Below, in pieces: positions 51,398 to 59,114 of a stretch of 64,000 nucleotides of DNA; positions within the stretch are counted from its first letter, which is position 1, and each line of letters begins with the position of its first letter. Below the pieces are notes generated by a model. That model had not been told where the DNA came from, did not search any database, and saw only the letters and a program-made list of their open reading frames with translations. Made by a program: the position numbers and the translations under genes. The stretch lies in the NCBI RefSeq assembly GCF_003611035.1, contig NZ_CP030033.1, positions 3,286,001-3,350,000 of the forward strand, in the 5' to 3' direction. This DNA is from Cryobacterium soli. GTDB taxonomy: Bacteria > Actinomycetota > Actinomycetes > Actinomycetales > Microbacteriaceae.

Positions 51398-53961
51398 CCA
51401 GGGTCGCGCTTCGCGGCATCCGTGCCCATCTGGTGCGCTTCCTGTTGTCGCTCCTCGCCGTGACTCTCGGGGTCGCGTTCGTGGCGGGAACCTTCTCGCT
51501 GCGCACCATGATGGGGTCCACCTTCTCCGGCATCGTGGCCAGCTCGATGCAGGGCGATGCCTATGTGCGCGGGAGCGAACCCGCCGCCAGCGCCGCCCAA
51601 ACCGGCAGCACGGCCGGTGACGTGCGCGGCCTCGTGCCCGCGTCCCTCGCGCAGACCATCGAGCGGGTCGATGGCGTGCGTCTGGCGCTGCCGGCCGTAT
51701 CCGGGCCGATCGTGCTCGTCGGCGCCGATGGGACCGCCGTCGTGAGTACCCAGGCTCCGAGCTTTGGCATGGCGCTCTACCCTGAAGACGACACCGCAGA
51801 CATTGTCACCGGTCACGCGCCCATCGGGGCGGGCGAGATCGCACTGGAGTCCGCCACCCTTGAATCTTCCGGGCTGGCCGTCGGCGACGACACCACCGTG
51901 GTCCTCTCGGGCGCGGTGCACACCGTCACGGTGGTGGGCGAGGTGTCGGTGGGCGCCCCCATGGCCGGCGCCACCATCGTCTACCTCGATGTGGCCACCT
52001 CCACGGCTGCCTATGCCGCAGACGGCATGGTGGCCAGCATCGACGTGTTCGCTGACGACGGCGTGGACGAAGAGTCACTCGTCTCCAGTGTCGACGCGGC
52101 CCTCAAAACTGCAGCAGCCACCGATGTTGAGACCGTCAGCGGAACCGATTTGCGCGCTGAGGCCACGGCAGACATCAACGAATCACTCGGGTTCGTGCAG
52201 ACGTTCATGCTGGTCTTCGCCGGTATTTCGCTCTTCGTGGGTGCGTTCATTATTTCCAATACCTTTGCAATGTCGGTGCAACAGCGGATGCGCGAATTCG
52301 CGCTGCTACGTGCCATCGGAGCCTCGCCTGGGCAGGTGTTCGGTTCCATCCTGATCCAGGCGGCGCTGGTGGGCCTGGCGGGCTCTACCCTCGGTATAGC
52401 TGCCGGTTTGGGCCTGGTGTCTCTGGTGCGCATCGCGGTCGGCCAGATCGGAATGAACCTGTCCGGCAGCATTCCGCTGGATGCCGGCACCGTGGTCGCC
52501 TCGCTGCTGGTGGGGACCCTGGTGAGCATAGCCGCGGCGGCTTTGCCCGCACGCCGGGCCGCGCTCACCCCGCCGGTCGAGGCCATGCGGGACGCCGGCG
52601 GTGCCCGGTCAAAGTCGCTCAGGTCGCGGGGCATTGTCGGAGCGGTCGTCACGGTTGCCGGCATCGCCGGGCTGGTCTTGGCCTGGTCCCGGCCGGACCC
52701 CGACGGTCCCGTGCTCCTCGGGCTCGGTGCCACGGGACTCGTGCTCGGCGTGCTGGTGCTCTCCCCGGTCATCGCCCGGTACTCCTTGAGCGCCCTGGCC
52801 GCGGTCTTTGTGGTCGCGTTCAGGCCGCTCGGCCGACTGGCCAGGGGCAACATCATCCGCAACCCACGCCGCACAGCCAACACCGCCGGGGCGCTCATGA
52901 TCGGCATGGCCTTGGTTGGAGCGGCTTCGGTGCTGGCCGCCTCAGCCACGGTCTCCACCCGCGCGATCGTCGACGACGGCTGGATCGCGGATTACTCCGT
53001 GCAGTCGGCCGCTGAGGCGGTTCCGGTCGGCGCGGTGGCCGACCTCCGCGACCTCGATACGGTGAAGTCTGTGGACGTGCTCCGCTATGGGCCGGCGCTG
53101 CTGACGCAGGATGCCGGCGGATCCGCCGCGGATCGCTCACTCATTGTGGTGGCCATTCCCCCGGAATCGCTCGGACACACCCTCGACTTCGATGCCGTCG
53201 ATGGCACTCTCGACTCGTTCGCCCGCGGGGAGGTCGCGGTGCAGCAGGGGATTGCCAAGGACCACGACTGGCAGGTCGGCGACGACGTGACGTTCACAAC
53301 GACCGTGGGGGAGACATCCGTTCAAATCGGGGCCATCGTCGACACTGCCCTGATCGGTGCGCCGATCATCATGCCGGACGAGTCCTTCAACCGGATCGTG
53401 CCGGAATCGCAGACCGTGATCGACTCGCTGCTGATAACCGCGGCGGCTTCGTCGGCACCGGCCGAGGTGCGGGCTGACGTCACCGCCGCGGTGGCGCCTT
53501 ACGTGGTGCTGTCGGTACTCGACAAGGACGAGTTCGCCAGTCAGCTGGCGGGGCAGGTGGACCAGATCCTGGGCATCCTCTACGCCATGCTGGCACTCTC
53601 GATAATCATCGCCATCCTGGGCATCGTGAATACCCTGGCGCTGTCGGTCATCGAGCGCACCCGTGAGATCGGCCTGATGCGTGCCGTCGGCCTCGGTCGG
53701 CTGCAGTTGGCCGGCATCATCACCATCGAGTCGGTGCTTACTGCGCTGTTCGGCACTGTCATCGGCGTGGCGGTCGGCGTGGGCATAGCGGCTGTGATGC
53801 CGGCGGTGTTCACCGAGGTCGGGCTCACCGAACTGGCCGTTCCCTGGGGGCAGCTGGGCTCGATGTTGGGAGTCGCCGCCCTGGTCGGTGTGCTGGCGGC
53901 GCTCTGGCCGGCCGTTCACGCGTCCCGGCTGCCCGTGCTCGATGCCGTGGTCTCCGACTGA
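51394..53961 (+). CDS. FtsX-like ABC transporter permease
   Basis: The 855-residue permease has two FtsX domains: hydrophobic helices near 15-40, a large extracytoplasmic domain to about 260, helices about 270-410, a second pair around 420-490, another periplasmic region, and a final three-helix block. REREFALLRAIGA- and RTREIGLMRAVG-type loops are the FtsX coupling sites (near residues 300 and 760). Its start overlaps the ATPase stop. It would form the exporter with the preceding ATPase. Confidence 0.92.
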   Translation: MTRVALRGIRAHLVRFLLSLLAVTLGVAFVAGTFSLRTMMGSTFSGIVASSMQGDAYVRGSEPAASAAQTGSTAGDVRGLVPASLAQTIERVDGVRLALPAVSGPIVLVGADGTAVVSTQAPSFGMALYPEDDTADIVTGHAPIGAGEIALESATLESSGLAVGDDTTVVLSGAVHTVTVVGEVSVGAPMAGATIVYLDVATSTAAYAADGMVASIDVFADDGVDEESLVSSVDAALKTAAATDVETVSGTDLRAEATADINESLGFVQTFMLVFAGISLFVGAFIISNTFAMSVQQRMREFALLRAIGASPGQVFGSILIQAALVGLAGSTLGIAAGLGLVSLVRIAVGQIGMNLSGSIPLDAGTVVASLLVGTLVSIAAAALPARRAALTPPVEAMRDAGGARSKSLRSRGIVGAVVTVAGIAGLVLAWSRPDPDGPVLLGLGATGLVLGVLVLSPVIARYSLSALAAVFVVAFRPLGRLARGNIIRNPRRTANTAGALMIGMALVGAASVLAASATVSTRAIVDDGWIADYSVQSAAEAVPVGAVADLRDLDTVKSVDVLRYGPALLTQDAGGSAADRSLIVVAIPPESLGHTLDFDAVDGTLDSFARGEVAVQQGIAKDHDWQVGDDVTFTTTVGETSVQIGAIVDTALIGAPIIMPDESFNRIVPESQTVIDSLLITAAASSAPAEVRADVTAAVAPYVVLSVLDKDEFASQLAGQVDQILGILYAMLALSIIIAILGIVNTLALSVIERTREIGLMRAVGLGRLQLAGIITIESVLTALFGTVIGVAVGVGIAAVMPAVFTEVGLTELAVPWGQLGSMLGVAALVGVLAALWPAVHASRLPVLDAVVSD

Positions 53962-54059
53962 TCCAGCACATGGTTGAGCGGGGTCGTGGTGACGCCAGTT
54001 CCCGTGGGGAACGTTCGATCCACGGCCCTGTTCTCAGGCGGCATGGCTAGGCTCGAACG

Positions 54060-54584
54060 GTGAGCGAAAACCTCAGAACCCGGCTGCGTGCCCTGCCCGA
54101 TTTTCCCGACGACCTGCCGCGCTTCGACCCGGCCACGGCTCCGGCCGATCCCACAGTGCTGTTTCTCGACTGGCTCGACGAAGCGCTCGAGGCCGGGGTA
54201 CGCCAGCCGCATGCCTTCAGCCTGGCCACGGTGGGAGATGCGGGCCTGCCGTCGTCGCGCATGCTGATCCTCAAGAATCTGGATGCGGAGGGCTGGCAGT
54301 TCGCCACCGCGCGCACGTCACGCAAGGGACGGGAATTGGCCGGGAATCCGCAGGCGGCGATGAACTTCTACTGGTCGGAGCTGGGCCGCCAGGTGCGACT
54401 GGTCGGCTCCGTGGTCGAGCTGTCCGCCGAGGCCTCCGCCAGGGACTGGGCCGAACGCCCCGCCGCCGACGCCGCCGCGAACCCGGCCTGGCAGCTCTAC
54501 GCGTTGCGCCCCACCGAGGTCGAGTTCTGGCAGGCGAGCGCGGACCGCCACCACATCCGCCACCGCTACCAACTGCCGGGATAG
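54060..54584 (+). CDS. Pyridoxamine 5'-phosphate oxidase-like protein (PdxH-like)
   Basis: The 174-residue protein has PNPOx features: FLDWLDEALEAGV, HAFSLATVGDAGLPSSRMLILKN (FMN phosphate region, split as HAFSLATVGDAGLP and SSRMLILKN), TSRKGRELAGNPQAAMNFYW and GSVVELSAEASARDW. The C-terminal domain is shorter than in E. coli PdxH (about 218 residues), ending in HRYQLPG. The GTG at 54060 follows a CGAACG region. It may be a PdxH or a related FMN-binding oxidoreductase. Confidence 0.82.
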   Translation: MSENLRTRLRALPDFPDDLPRFDPATAPADPTVLFLDWLDEALEAGVRQPHAFSLATVGDAGLPSSRMLILKNLDAEGWQFATARTSRKGRELAGNPQAAMNFYWSELGRQVRLVGSVVELSAEASARDWAERPAADAAANPAWQLYALRPTEVEFWQASADRHHIRHRYQLPG

Positions 54585-54682
54585 CGGCCGCGCCGCTCCT
54601 CCACAGGCGGTCGTGTTTTCGGGTTCTCCACCGCTGATTCATTGGGATGCAGGGTGTCGGTGGCTGGTGCTTCACTGTCCCT

Positions 54683-56254
54683 ATGGCCACCTCGAATGCC
54701 ACACCAGACAGCACCCCGGATGACACCCCGGATGATGCCGGACGCCTCACCGGACACTCCGCCACGGCCGGCGCTGCCGACGAGCTGGACGATTATGCCG
54801 ACCCGGTCGCCGAAGCCATCAGCCAGGTCATCGACCCGCTGATCGAGAACGCGAAGGTCATCGCCGCCGCGTACGCCGAGCGCACCCGTTTGCTGGCGGA
54901 GCTGGACCGGCTCGGACACGACCGGTGGATCATCGCCGGCCTCGCCGGTGACCCGATCGAGTCCGGCCGGGACGACCCCGACACCCAGAAACACGGCCCG
55001 GCCTGGGACGACGAGGAACTGGCCCGTCGGGCGATGGCTGCCGAGGTCGGTTGTGCGTTGCGGATGCATTTCCAGACCGCGGGCACCATGATCTTCGAAG
55101 CCGCCCGGCTCCTCGAACAGTTCCCCCGGTTCCACCGGGCACTGGGTGAGGGGCGGATCAGCTGGAACCACGTGATGAAGATGCTCGACGTCACCGTCGC
55201 CCTCCCTATCGACCTGCCGGAGCACGTACTGCCCCAGCTCGAGGATATGACCTTGACGGCGGCGGAGAAGCTCACCCCGGGCAAGTTCGCCAAGGTCGCC
55301 CGGGAACTCCTGGACTCCCTCCATCCCATCCCACTGCAAGACCGGGTCGATGCAGGTGTGCGCGAACGCCGGGTGGTGCTCCGGCCCGACATCAACGGGA
55401 TGTCGTGGTTGAACGCGTACCTCAAGGCCGACGAAGCCCAGGCGATCTACGAACGCCTCACCCAGATCGCCAAGACCCTCACCGACGACGCAGAAGCCGA
55501 CGTCACGACCAGCGAGACCACCGGCGCCGCGCCCGGCGCCGCGCCCGGCGCCGCGCCCGGCGCCGCGCCCGGCGCTGCGTTCACCGCGCCGCGGCCCGAC
55601 GCTACCGTCCGCCGCACCCGCGACCAGCGCCGCGCCGACACCTACCGCGACCTGCTGCTGGACGGCATCGGCGCCGATGGGAAACTCGGCCGAGGGATCC
55701 GCGGCACCGTGAACATCACCGTCCCGGTCCTCACCCTCCTCGGCCAGAGCGACCAACCGGCGATCCTCGACGGTTACGGGCCCATCGACCTCGAAACCGC
55801 CCGACGGCTCACCGGCACAGCGACGAGTTTCACCCGCATCCTCACCCATCCGCACACCGGGACCATCCTCTCCGTCGACCGCGACTCGTACACCCCACCG
55901 GCCGATCTTCGCCGGTACGTGCAGATCCGAGACAACACCTGCCAAAGACCCGGCTGCAACCGGCAAGCCGTCCATAGCGAAATCGACCACACCCAAGCCT
56001 GGAACGCCGGCGGAACCACCAGCGCCGACAACCTCGTCAGCCTCTGCCGACCCGACCACAGGCTCAAACACCAAAGCAGCTTCACCACCCGCCAAGCGCC
56101 AGACGGCACCCTCACCTGGACCAGCCCCGGCGGCAAGACCTACACAAACCCCCGCGCCCACGACCTCGTCCGCGCCGCGCTGAACCCGCCCGGGACTGAA
56201 CCGTCTCCGCCTCCAGTATCACCACCCGACACCGATACCGCGCCGCCGTTCTGA
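54683..56254 (+). CDS. DUF222 / HNH endonuclease (13E12-type repeat family)
   Basis: About 523 residues: an N-terminal DUF222 region, then a C-terminal HNH nuclease motif C..GC..(H)..IDHTQAW..GG..N..LC..DHR. The 13E12/DUF222 family is widespread in actinobacteria and multi-copy; its role is unsettled (possibly mobile-element or regulatory nuclease). A GAAP repeat tract sits between the two parts (55523-55582). ATG 54683 is a reasonable start; an upstream frame from 54647 is also open. Confidence 0.9.
   Translation: MATSNATPDSTPDDTPDDAGRLTGHSATAGAADELDDYADPVAEAISQVIDPLIENAKVIAAAYAERTRLLAELDRLGHDRWIIAGLAGDPIESGRDDPDTQKHGPAWDDEELARRAMAAEVGCALRMHFQTAGTMIFEAARLLEQFPRFHRALGEGRISWNHVMKMLDVTVALPIDLPEHVLPQLEDMTLTAAEKLTPGKFAKVARELLDSLHPIPLQDRVDAGVRERRVVLRPDINGMSWLNAYLKADEAQAIYERLTQIAKTLTDDAEADVTTSETTGAAPGAAPGAAPGAAPGAAFTAPRPDATVRRTRDQRRADTYRDLLLDGIGADGKLGRGIRGTVNITVPVLTLLGQSDQPAILDGYGPIDLETARRLTGTATSFTRILTHPHTGTILSVDRDSYTPPADLRRYVQIRDNTCQRPGCNRQAVHSEIDHTQAWNAGGTTSADNLVSLCRPDHRLKHQSSFTTRQAPDGTLTWTSPGGKTYTNPRAHDLVRAALNPPGTEPSPPPVSPPDTDTAPPF
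55523..55582 (+). repeat. 12-bp tandem repeat encoding Gly-Ala-Ala-Pro units in the HNH gene
   Basis: GGCGCCGCGCCC is repeated four times in a row (55523-55570), with a fifth imperfect copy (GGCGCTGCGTTC). It encodes GAAPGAAPGAAPGAAP as a flexible linker. The tract is prone to slippage, so length variation between strains is expected. Confidence 0.85.
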
Positions 56255-56258
56255 GGTC

Positions 56259-56654
56259 CTACCCCGCCGCGGCCCTCGTGCGCTTGGCGTTCTCCTTCTT
56301 GATGGCCTCTACAAGCTCGTCCTTGGTCATCGTCGACCGCCCGCGGATCTCCAGCTTCCGCGCCACATCGACCAGGTGCGTCTTGGGTGCGTTGGCGTTC
56401 ACGCCTTCCTGGGTGTGGGCGCGGGTGCCGACACCGCCGGCTGCCTTGTCGTCGGAGGGTCCTGGCTCAGCCTTCTCCTCCCAGCGGTCGCCGACCTTCT
56501 CGTAGGAGTGCTTGAGCGCGGCAAAGGCCGTGCGGTGGGCGCGCTCACCCTCGCCGTAAGTCTCGACGGCGGCATCGTGGGCCTTGGCCCAGATCTCCTG
56601 GGCGTGCTGGGGCGAACGAGCGATGGTCGAAGGCATTTCCTCGGATGCGGGCAT
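56259..56654 (-). CDS. ChaB / Rho N-terminal-domain protein
   Basis: The 131-residue protein has a ChaB-like N-terminal helical domain (HAQEIWAKAHDAAVETYG, then AFAALKHSYEKVGDRWEE) and a C-terminal SAP/Rho-N-like motif (LVDVARKLEIRGRSTMTKDELVEAI, split LVDVARKLEIRG and STMTKDELVEAI). ATG 56654 is preceded by GAGG; the frame runs upstream without a start context. Such proteins bind nucleic acid or help transport regulation; the function is not clear here. Confidence 0.8.
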   Translation of the reverse strand: MPASEEMPSTIARSPQHAQEIWAKAHDAAVETYGEGERAHRTAFAALKHSYEKVGDRWEEKAEPGPSDDKAAGGVGTRAHTQEGVNANAPKTHLVDVARKLEIRGRSTMTKDELVEAIKKENAKRTRAAAG

Positions 56655-56779
56655 CGTCGGTCCTCTCTGCGCTTGCTCGAACTGCGGTTGATCAGCAAAA
56701 CCAACGCTAGACAGGTGCCGCCCATGCCGCAACGGGAGGGAGCGGTCGGGGACGCTGGCATCTGCGAACCGGAATGACA

Positions 56780-56812
56780 AAGGGGCGCCCGGCGACTGGC
56801 CGGGCACCCCTT
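56780..56812 (-). terminator. Rho-independent terminator of sodA
   Basis: AAGGGGCGCCCGGC pairs with GCCGGGCACCCCTT, with one mismatched pair, around a 5-nt loop. Read in the direction of sodA (minus strand) the stem is followed by TTTGT. It is 13 bp after the sodA stop. Confidence 0.8.
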
Positions 56813-56824
56813 CAACGTTGTGAC

Positions 56825-57448
56825 TTAGAGCGTGATCAGGCCCGAGGTCGTGTCGCGTGCCTTCTCGAAGCGAGCCGAGACGTTGGCCCAGTCGGTGACC
56901 GTCCAGAACGCTTTCACGTAGTCAGCGCGAACATTCTGGTAGTCGAGGTAGTAGGCGTGCTCCCACACGTCGAGCATGAGCAGCGGAACGATGCCGGCGG
57001 GGAGGTTGCCCTGCTGGTCGTAGAGCTGCACGATGACGGGCTGCTGGCCCAGGGTGTCCCACGCGAGGATCGACCAGCCGGAGCCCTGAACGCCCATGGC
57101 GACGGCCGTGAAGTGCGCCTGGAACTTCTCGAACGAGCCGAAGGTGTCGTCGATCGCCGCAGCGAGCTCGCCGGTGGGCTTGTCCCCGCCGTTCGGGGAC
57201 ATGTTCGTCCAGAAGATGGAATGGTTGACGTGGCCGCCGAGGTTGAACGCCAGGTCCTTCTGCAGCTTGTTGACGAAGGTCAGGTTGCCCGACTCGCGCG
57301 CTTCGGCGAGCTGGTCCAGCGCGGTGTTCGCACCGGTCACGTAGGCCTGGTGGTGCTTGCTGTGGTGGAGTTCCATGATGCGCCCGCTGATAGCAGGCTC
57401 GAGGGCGGCGTAATCGTAGGTCAGCTGGGGAAGCGTGTATGCGGTCAT
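56825..57448 (-). CDS. sodA: Fe/Mn superoxide dismutase
   Basis: The 207-residue enzyme carries the metal ligands: His in MELHHSKHH (about residue 27), His in [10 protein letters not shown] (about 75-80), and Asp/His in [13 protein letters not shown]. The length is typical. It converts superoxide to peroxide and O2 in the cytoplasm. It is divergent to soxR across a sox box, so redox regulation by SoxR is likely. Confidence 0.97.
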   Translation of the reverse strand: MTAYTLPQLTYDYAALEPAISGRIMELHHSKHHQAYVTGANTALDQLAEARESGNLTFVNKLQKDLAFNLGGHVNHSIFWTNMSPNGGDKPTGELAAAIDDTFGSFEKFQAHFTAVAMGVQGSGWSILAWDTLGQQPVIVQLYDQQGNLPAGIVPLLMLDVWEHAYYLDYQNVRADYVKAFWTVTDWANVSARFEKARDTTSGLITL

Positions 57449-57463
57449 TTGTTTACGCTATCG

Positions 57464-57481
57464 TCTCAAGTGCACTTGAGA
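57464..57481. promoter_or_regulatory. sox box: 18-bp perfect palindrome between sodA and soxR
   Basis: TCTCAAGTGCACTTGAGA is perfectly self-complementary and strongly resembles the SoxR site of E. coli soxS (CCTCAAGTTAACTTGAGG). It lies between the sodA start (57448) and the soxR start (57497), where it can control both promoters. Confidence 0.9.
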
Positions 57482-57496
57482 TCAAGGAGAATGTCC

Positions 57497-57973
57497 GTGT
57501 CAGAGCACTTATCCAGCCACGATCTCCTGCCGATCGGCCAAGTGGCGGCCCGTGCCGGCGTGCCCGTGTCCACGATTCGCTACTACGAGACGCTCGGACT
57601 CATCCCCGCGGTGCGCTCCAGCGCCAATGCTCGGATGTTTCCCCGGCACGTTCTACGCCGCATCGCGCTGATCCAGGTTTCCGTGCGATACGGCATCGCC
57701 CTGGCAGAGGTGGCCGACATGCTCAGTGATCTGCCCGACGGCCGTCCGCCCAGCCGCGCCGAGTGGGGCACGATCTCGGCTACCTGGGGCGAGCACCTCA
57801 AACGTCAGCAGGCGGTGCTCGAACGGATGCAGGCGGAGTTGACCGGCTGCATCGGCTGCGGCTGCCTGTCGCAATCGCGGTGCGCGGTGCTGAACTCGGA
57901 GGACCGGTTGCGTACGGACGGCTCCGGCCCGCGCCGCGTGCTCGGCTCGCCGGCCACGACCGGCACTGACTGA
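57497..57973 (+). CDS. soxR: Redox-sensitive MerR-family regulator SoxR
   Basis: The 158-residue MerR-family regulator has the winged helix IGQVAARAGVPVSTIRYYE and the [2Fe-2S] cysteine signature CIGCGC followed by the fourth Cys (CxxCxCxxxxxC). I prefer GTG 57497 since GGAG lies 8 bases upstream, while the in-frame ATG 57491 has GGAG too close. Redox-cycling compounds oxidise the cluster to activate target promoters. Divergence from sodA over a sox box makes sodA a direct target candidate. Confidence 0.93.
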   Translation: MSEHLSSHDLLPIGQVAARAGVPVSTIRYYETLGLIPAVRSSANARMFPRHVLRRIALIQVSVRYGIALAEVADMLSDLPDGRPPSRAEWGTISATWGEHLKRQQAVLERMQAELTGCIGCGCLSQSRCAVLNSEDRLRTDGSGPRRVLGSPATTGTD

Positions 57974-58016
57974 CACTGACTGACTATCCGGCACGGCACC
58001 GCTCGGAACTATGACG

Positions 58017-58814
58017 CTAGAGCAGCGTCATCACGTCGCGCGCCGCGGTCATCAGCAGGGGCGCGTACGCCTCGAGCTTCTCCCGGGGAACCAGGGGAGC
58101 GATGGTCGTGATGCCGATGCCACCGATGAGGTGCTGCTGTGTGTCGAAGACCGGCACGGCCATGCAGCGGATGTGCTCCTCGTTCTCCTGGTCGTCGATG
58201 GAGAACCCGCGGTTGCGCACCAGCCGGCCGTCGGCGAGCAACCCGGCCACGTCGGTGATGGTGTACTCGGTGCGCGTGTGCAGTCCGGTGCGCGCCGCAT
58301 AGCTGCGCACCTCGCTCTCGGGGAGGTGCGCCAGGATCGCCTTGCCGATGGCGGTGGAGTGCAGTGGAATCTGCGCGCCCACCCGCGAGGCGATCTGGAT
58401 GGGCTGCGCGGTGTCCTCGATCTTCTCCACATAGGTGGCATAGTCGCCGGTGCGCAGGGCGAAGTGGATGGTGCTGTGAACGTCCGCCTGCAGGCGCCGC
58501 AGCCGGTCACCGATCAGGTCTGAGTCGTCGGGCGCGGCCGTGAGCTTGAGAGCGAGCAGGCGCAGCGCCCGCCCGGGTGCGTAGCTTCCGTCGGGCCGGC
58601 GGGCCACGTACCCGCTGTCGATCAGTTCAGACAGCAGGCGGAACACGCTGGTCTTGGCGAGCCCGGTCTCCTTGACCAGATCGCTGAGCCGGTGGGCGTC
58701 GCCGGGGTTCGACACGGCCTCGAGCACCCTCAGCAGTTTCTGGGCCGCGTTGTCCTTGGCGGTGGTCGCGGGCGCGCTCGCGCCTTCGAGGTCGCTGGTT
58801 AACGAAGGTCCCAT
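58017..58814 (-). CDS. IclR-family transcriptional regulator (KdgR-like)
   Basis: The 265-residue regulator has an N-terminal winged helix (LRVLEAVSNPGDAHRLSDL, KTSVFRLLSEL) and an IclR effector domain (HSTAIGKAILAHL, RNRGFSIDDQENEEHIRCMAVPVFD in parts). ATG 58814 follows AGGACAC. It is divergent from the hexuronate operon, so it likely controls uxaB/uxaC in response to a uronate or KDG. A role as KdgR-like repressor is inferred. Confidence 0.88.
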   Translation of the reverse strand: MGPSLTSDLEGASAPATTAKDNAAQKLLRVLEAVSNPGDAHRLSDLVKETGLAKTSVFRLLSELIDSGYVARRPDGSYAPGRALRLLALKLTAAPDDSDLIGDRLRRLQADVHSTIHFALRTGDYATYVEKIEDTAQPIQIASRVGAQIPLHSTAIGKAILAHLPESEVRSYAARTGLHTRTEYTITDVAGLLADGRLVRNRGFSIDDQENEEHIRCMAVPVFDTQQHLIGGIGITTIAPLVPREKLEAYAPLLMTAARDVMTLL

Positions 58815-58852
58815 GTGTCCTGCCTCTGTGCTGTCACCGATGATCCGGCGTT

Positions 58853-59014
58853 CTGTCTTACGGACAGTCAACCACGGTTGTGGAATTTGTGTACGGTTCA
58901 GCGGTCCGCCTCTCGGAATTCAATGTCGTCGGACCCTTGACAAATTCGGATCCGTCAGATTCGTGCCCCTAGTTGGGGTCTGAGGGGGATTGAGGCTGTC
59001 CGCAAGTTGCGGAC
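58853..59014. promoter_or_regulatory. Two palindromes in the promoter region of the hexuronate operon
   Basis: CTGTCTTACGGACAG (58853-58867) and GTCCGCAAGTTGCGGAC (58998-59014) are inverted repeats with GTCCG/CGGAC-like arms, near the start of the IclR gene and upstream of the operon, respectively. The second is a perfect 17-bp palindrome with one central base. They are likely IclR operators; the regulator match is inferred. Confidence 0.65.
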
Positions 59015-59114
59015 CGAAACTGAACGTGGTTATGGTGAGTTCATGTGGCGGACTTGCATTCTGCCAGACGGAACAGTGAGAAGTTCACAAGCTGATTCTC
59101 AACGAGGAGGAAAC

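Noticed and set aside
55523..55582. Short tandem repeat considered as a CRISPR-like array
   Set aside because: Units are contiguous 12-mers without spacers, inside a coding frame. No CRISPR arrays or cas genes are seen anywhere in the window.
54566..56161. A 531-codon open frame antisense to the DUF222/HNH gene
   Set aside because: The sense strand encodes a clear DUF222/HNH protein; the antisense text has no recognisable domain and is a GC-skew artefact.
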